Shown here piece by piece: positions 63,946-64,000 of a stretch of 64,000 nucleotides of DNA. A program made the position numbers and the translations under genes. Position 1 is the first letter of the stretch. Every line of letters begins with the position of its first letter. Source of the stretch: Arthrobacter alpinus (GTDB taxonomy: Bacteria; Actinomycetota; Actinomycetes; Actinomycetales; Micrococcaceae). Location of the stretch: NCBI RefSeq assembly GCF_900105965.1, contig NZ_FNTV01000002.1:310001-374000 (forward strand), given 5' to 3'. The notes under the pieces are model-generated. The model was not told the DNA's origin, ran no database searches, and worked only from the letters and a program-made list of their open reading frames with translations.

Positions 63946-64000
63946 CCGGTTGGACTCGCTGACAGGCGTGACGAGATTGGTCGCTACGAAGTGAGTCCTA

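Overview
The gene content (hexulose-phosphate synthase/isomerase pair, actinobacterial-type sortase pili, an ROK-controlled sugar locus, a DHA2 drug-type transporter, several IS110 elements) and the moderately high G+C with many GTG/TTG starts suggest a Micrococcaceae actinobacterium close to Arthrobacter. This is inference, not a database match. A ParA/ribbon-helix-helix partition pair, 173-bp centromere-like repeats and a primase-polymerase-type replication protein at the right end suggest that the window comes from a plasmid or megaplasmid.

Layout. 1-2.2 kb (minus): a compact ribulose-monophosphate operon (hexuloisomerase, hexulose-phosphate synthase) followed by an acetate/succinate-type permease. 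2.3-7.5 kb: a graveyard of IS110 elements, including an end without recombinase, a broken transposase and an intact transposase with a C-terminal Cro-like helix-turn-helix, with a decayed response regulator and a CYTH protein. 7.5-14 kb (minus): a shortened LysR regulator, an SLC13-type permease with two TrkA-C domains, and an AbgT transporter plus leucyl aminopeptidase operon. 14-17.5 kb: IS debris and small hypothetical genes.

17.5-34.5 kb is the surface-structure island. A pilus operon (tip adhesin with LPESG, major pilin with YPKN and LPFTG, class C sortase) runs leftwards and continues into a set of small genes of unknown function. The same set (A: 185-188 aa Ig-like protein; B: about 90 aa ribbon-helix-helix-like protein; C: 61-73 aa protein; D: 115 aa protein) occurs a second time, in the same order, at 18.5-20.1 kb. 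An LAMTG-anchored adhesin and a lipoprotein lie between the two copies. Divergent from the pilus operon is a one-piece membrane-bound ECF sigma factor (sigma domains, HxxxCxxC zinc motif, transmembrane segment, Pro/Ser/Thr linker, Ig-like outer domain), a likely direct sensor and regulator of the pili. The duplicated A-B-C-D cassette is the best candidate for an undescribed system here.

35-48 kb is a carbohydrate locus with two arms around 43.7 kb: leftward, a binding protein, two permeases, a GH20 hexosaminidase broken by one missing base in a G run, and three Gfo/Idh/MocA oxidoreductases; rightward, an ROK repressor, two more Gfo/Idh/MocA proteins that pair with two on the other arm, and a response regulator with Glu in place of the phospho-acceptor Asp. 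48-55 kb: glutaminase and a transporter, small conserved hypotheticals, a cation-diffusion-facilitator homologue lacking the usual metal ligands, and a LppX/LprG-like lipoprotein. 55-57 kb: an intact IS110 whose noncoding end matches the orphan end at 2.3 kb. 57-64 kb: the replicon, with a partition pair, centromere repeats, a dead partial copy of the replication gene, a small secreted protein, a stand-alone helicase-associated-domain protein, the replication protein and a small plasmid regulator. No rRNA, tRNA or CRISPR array was seen.
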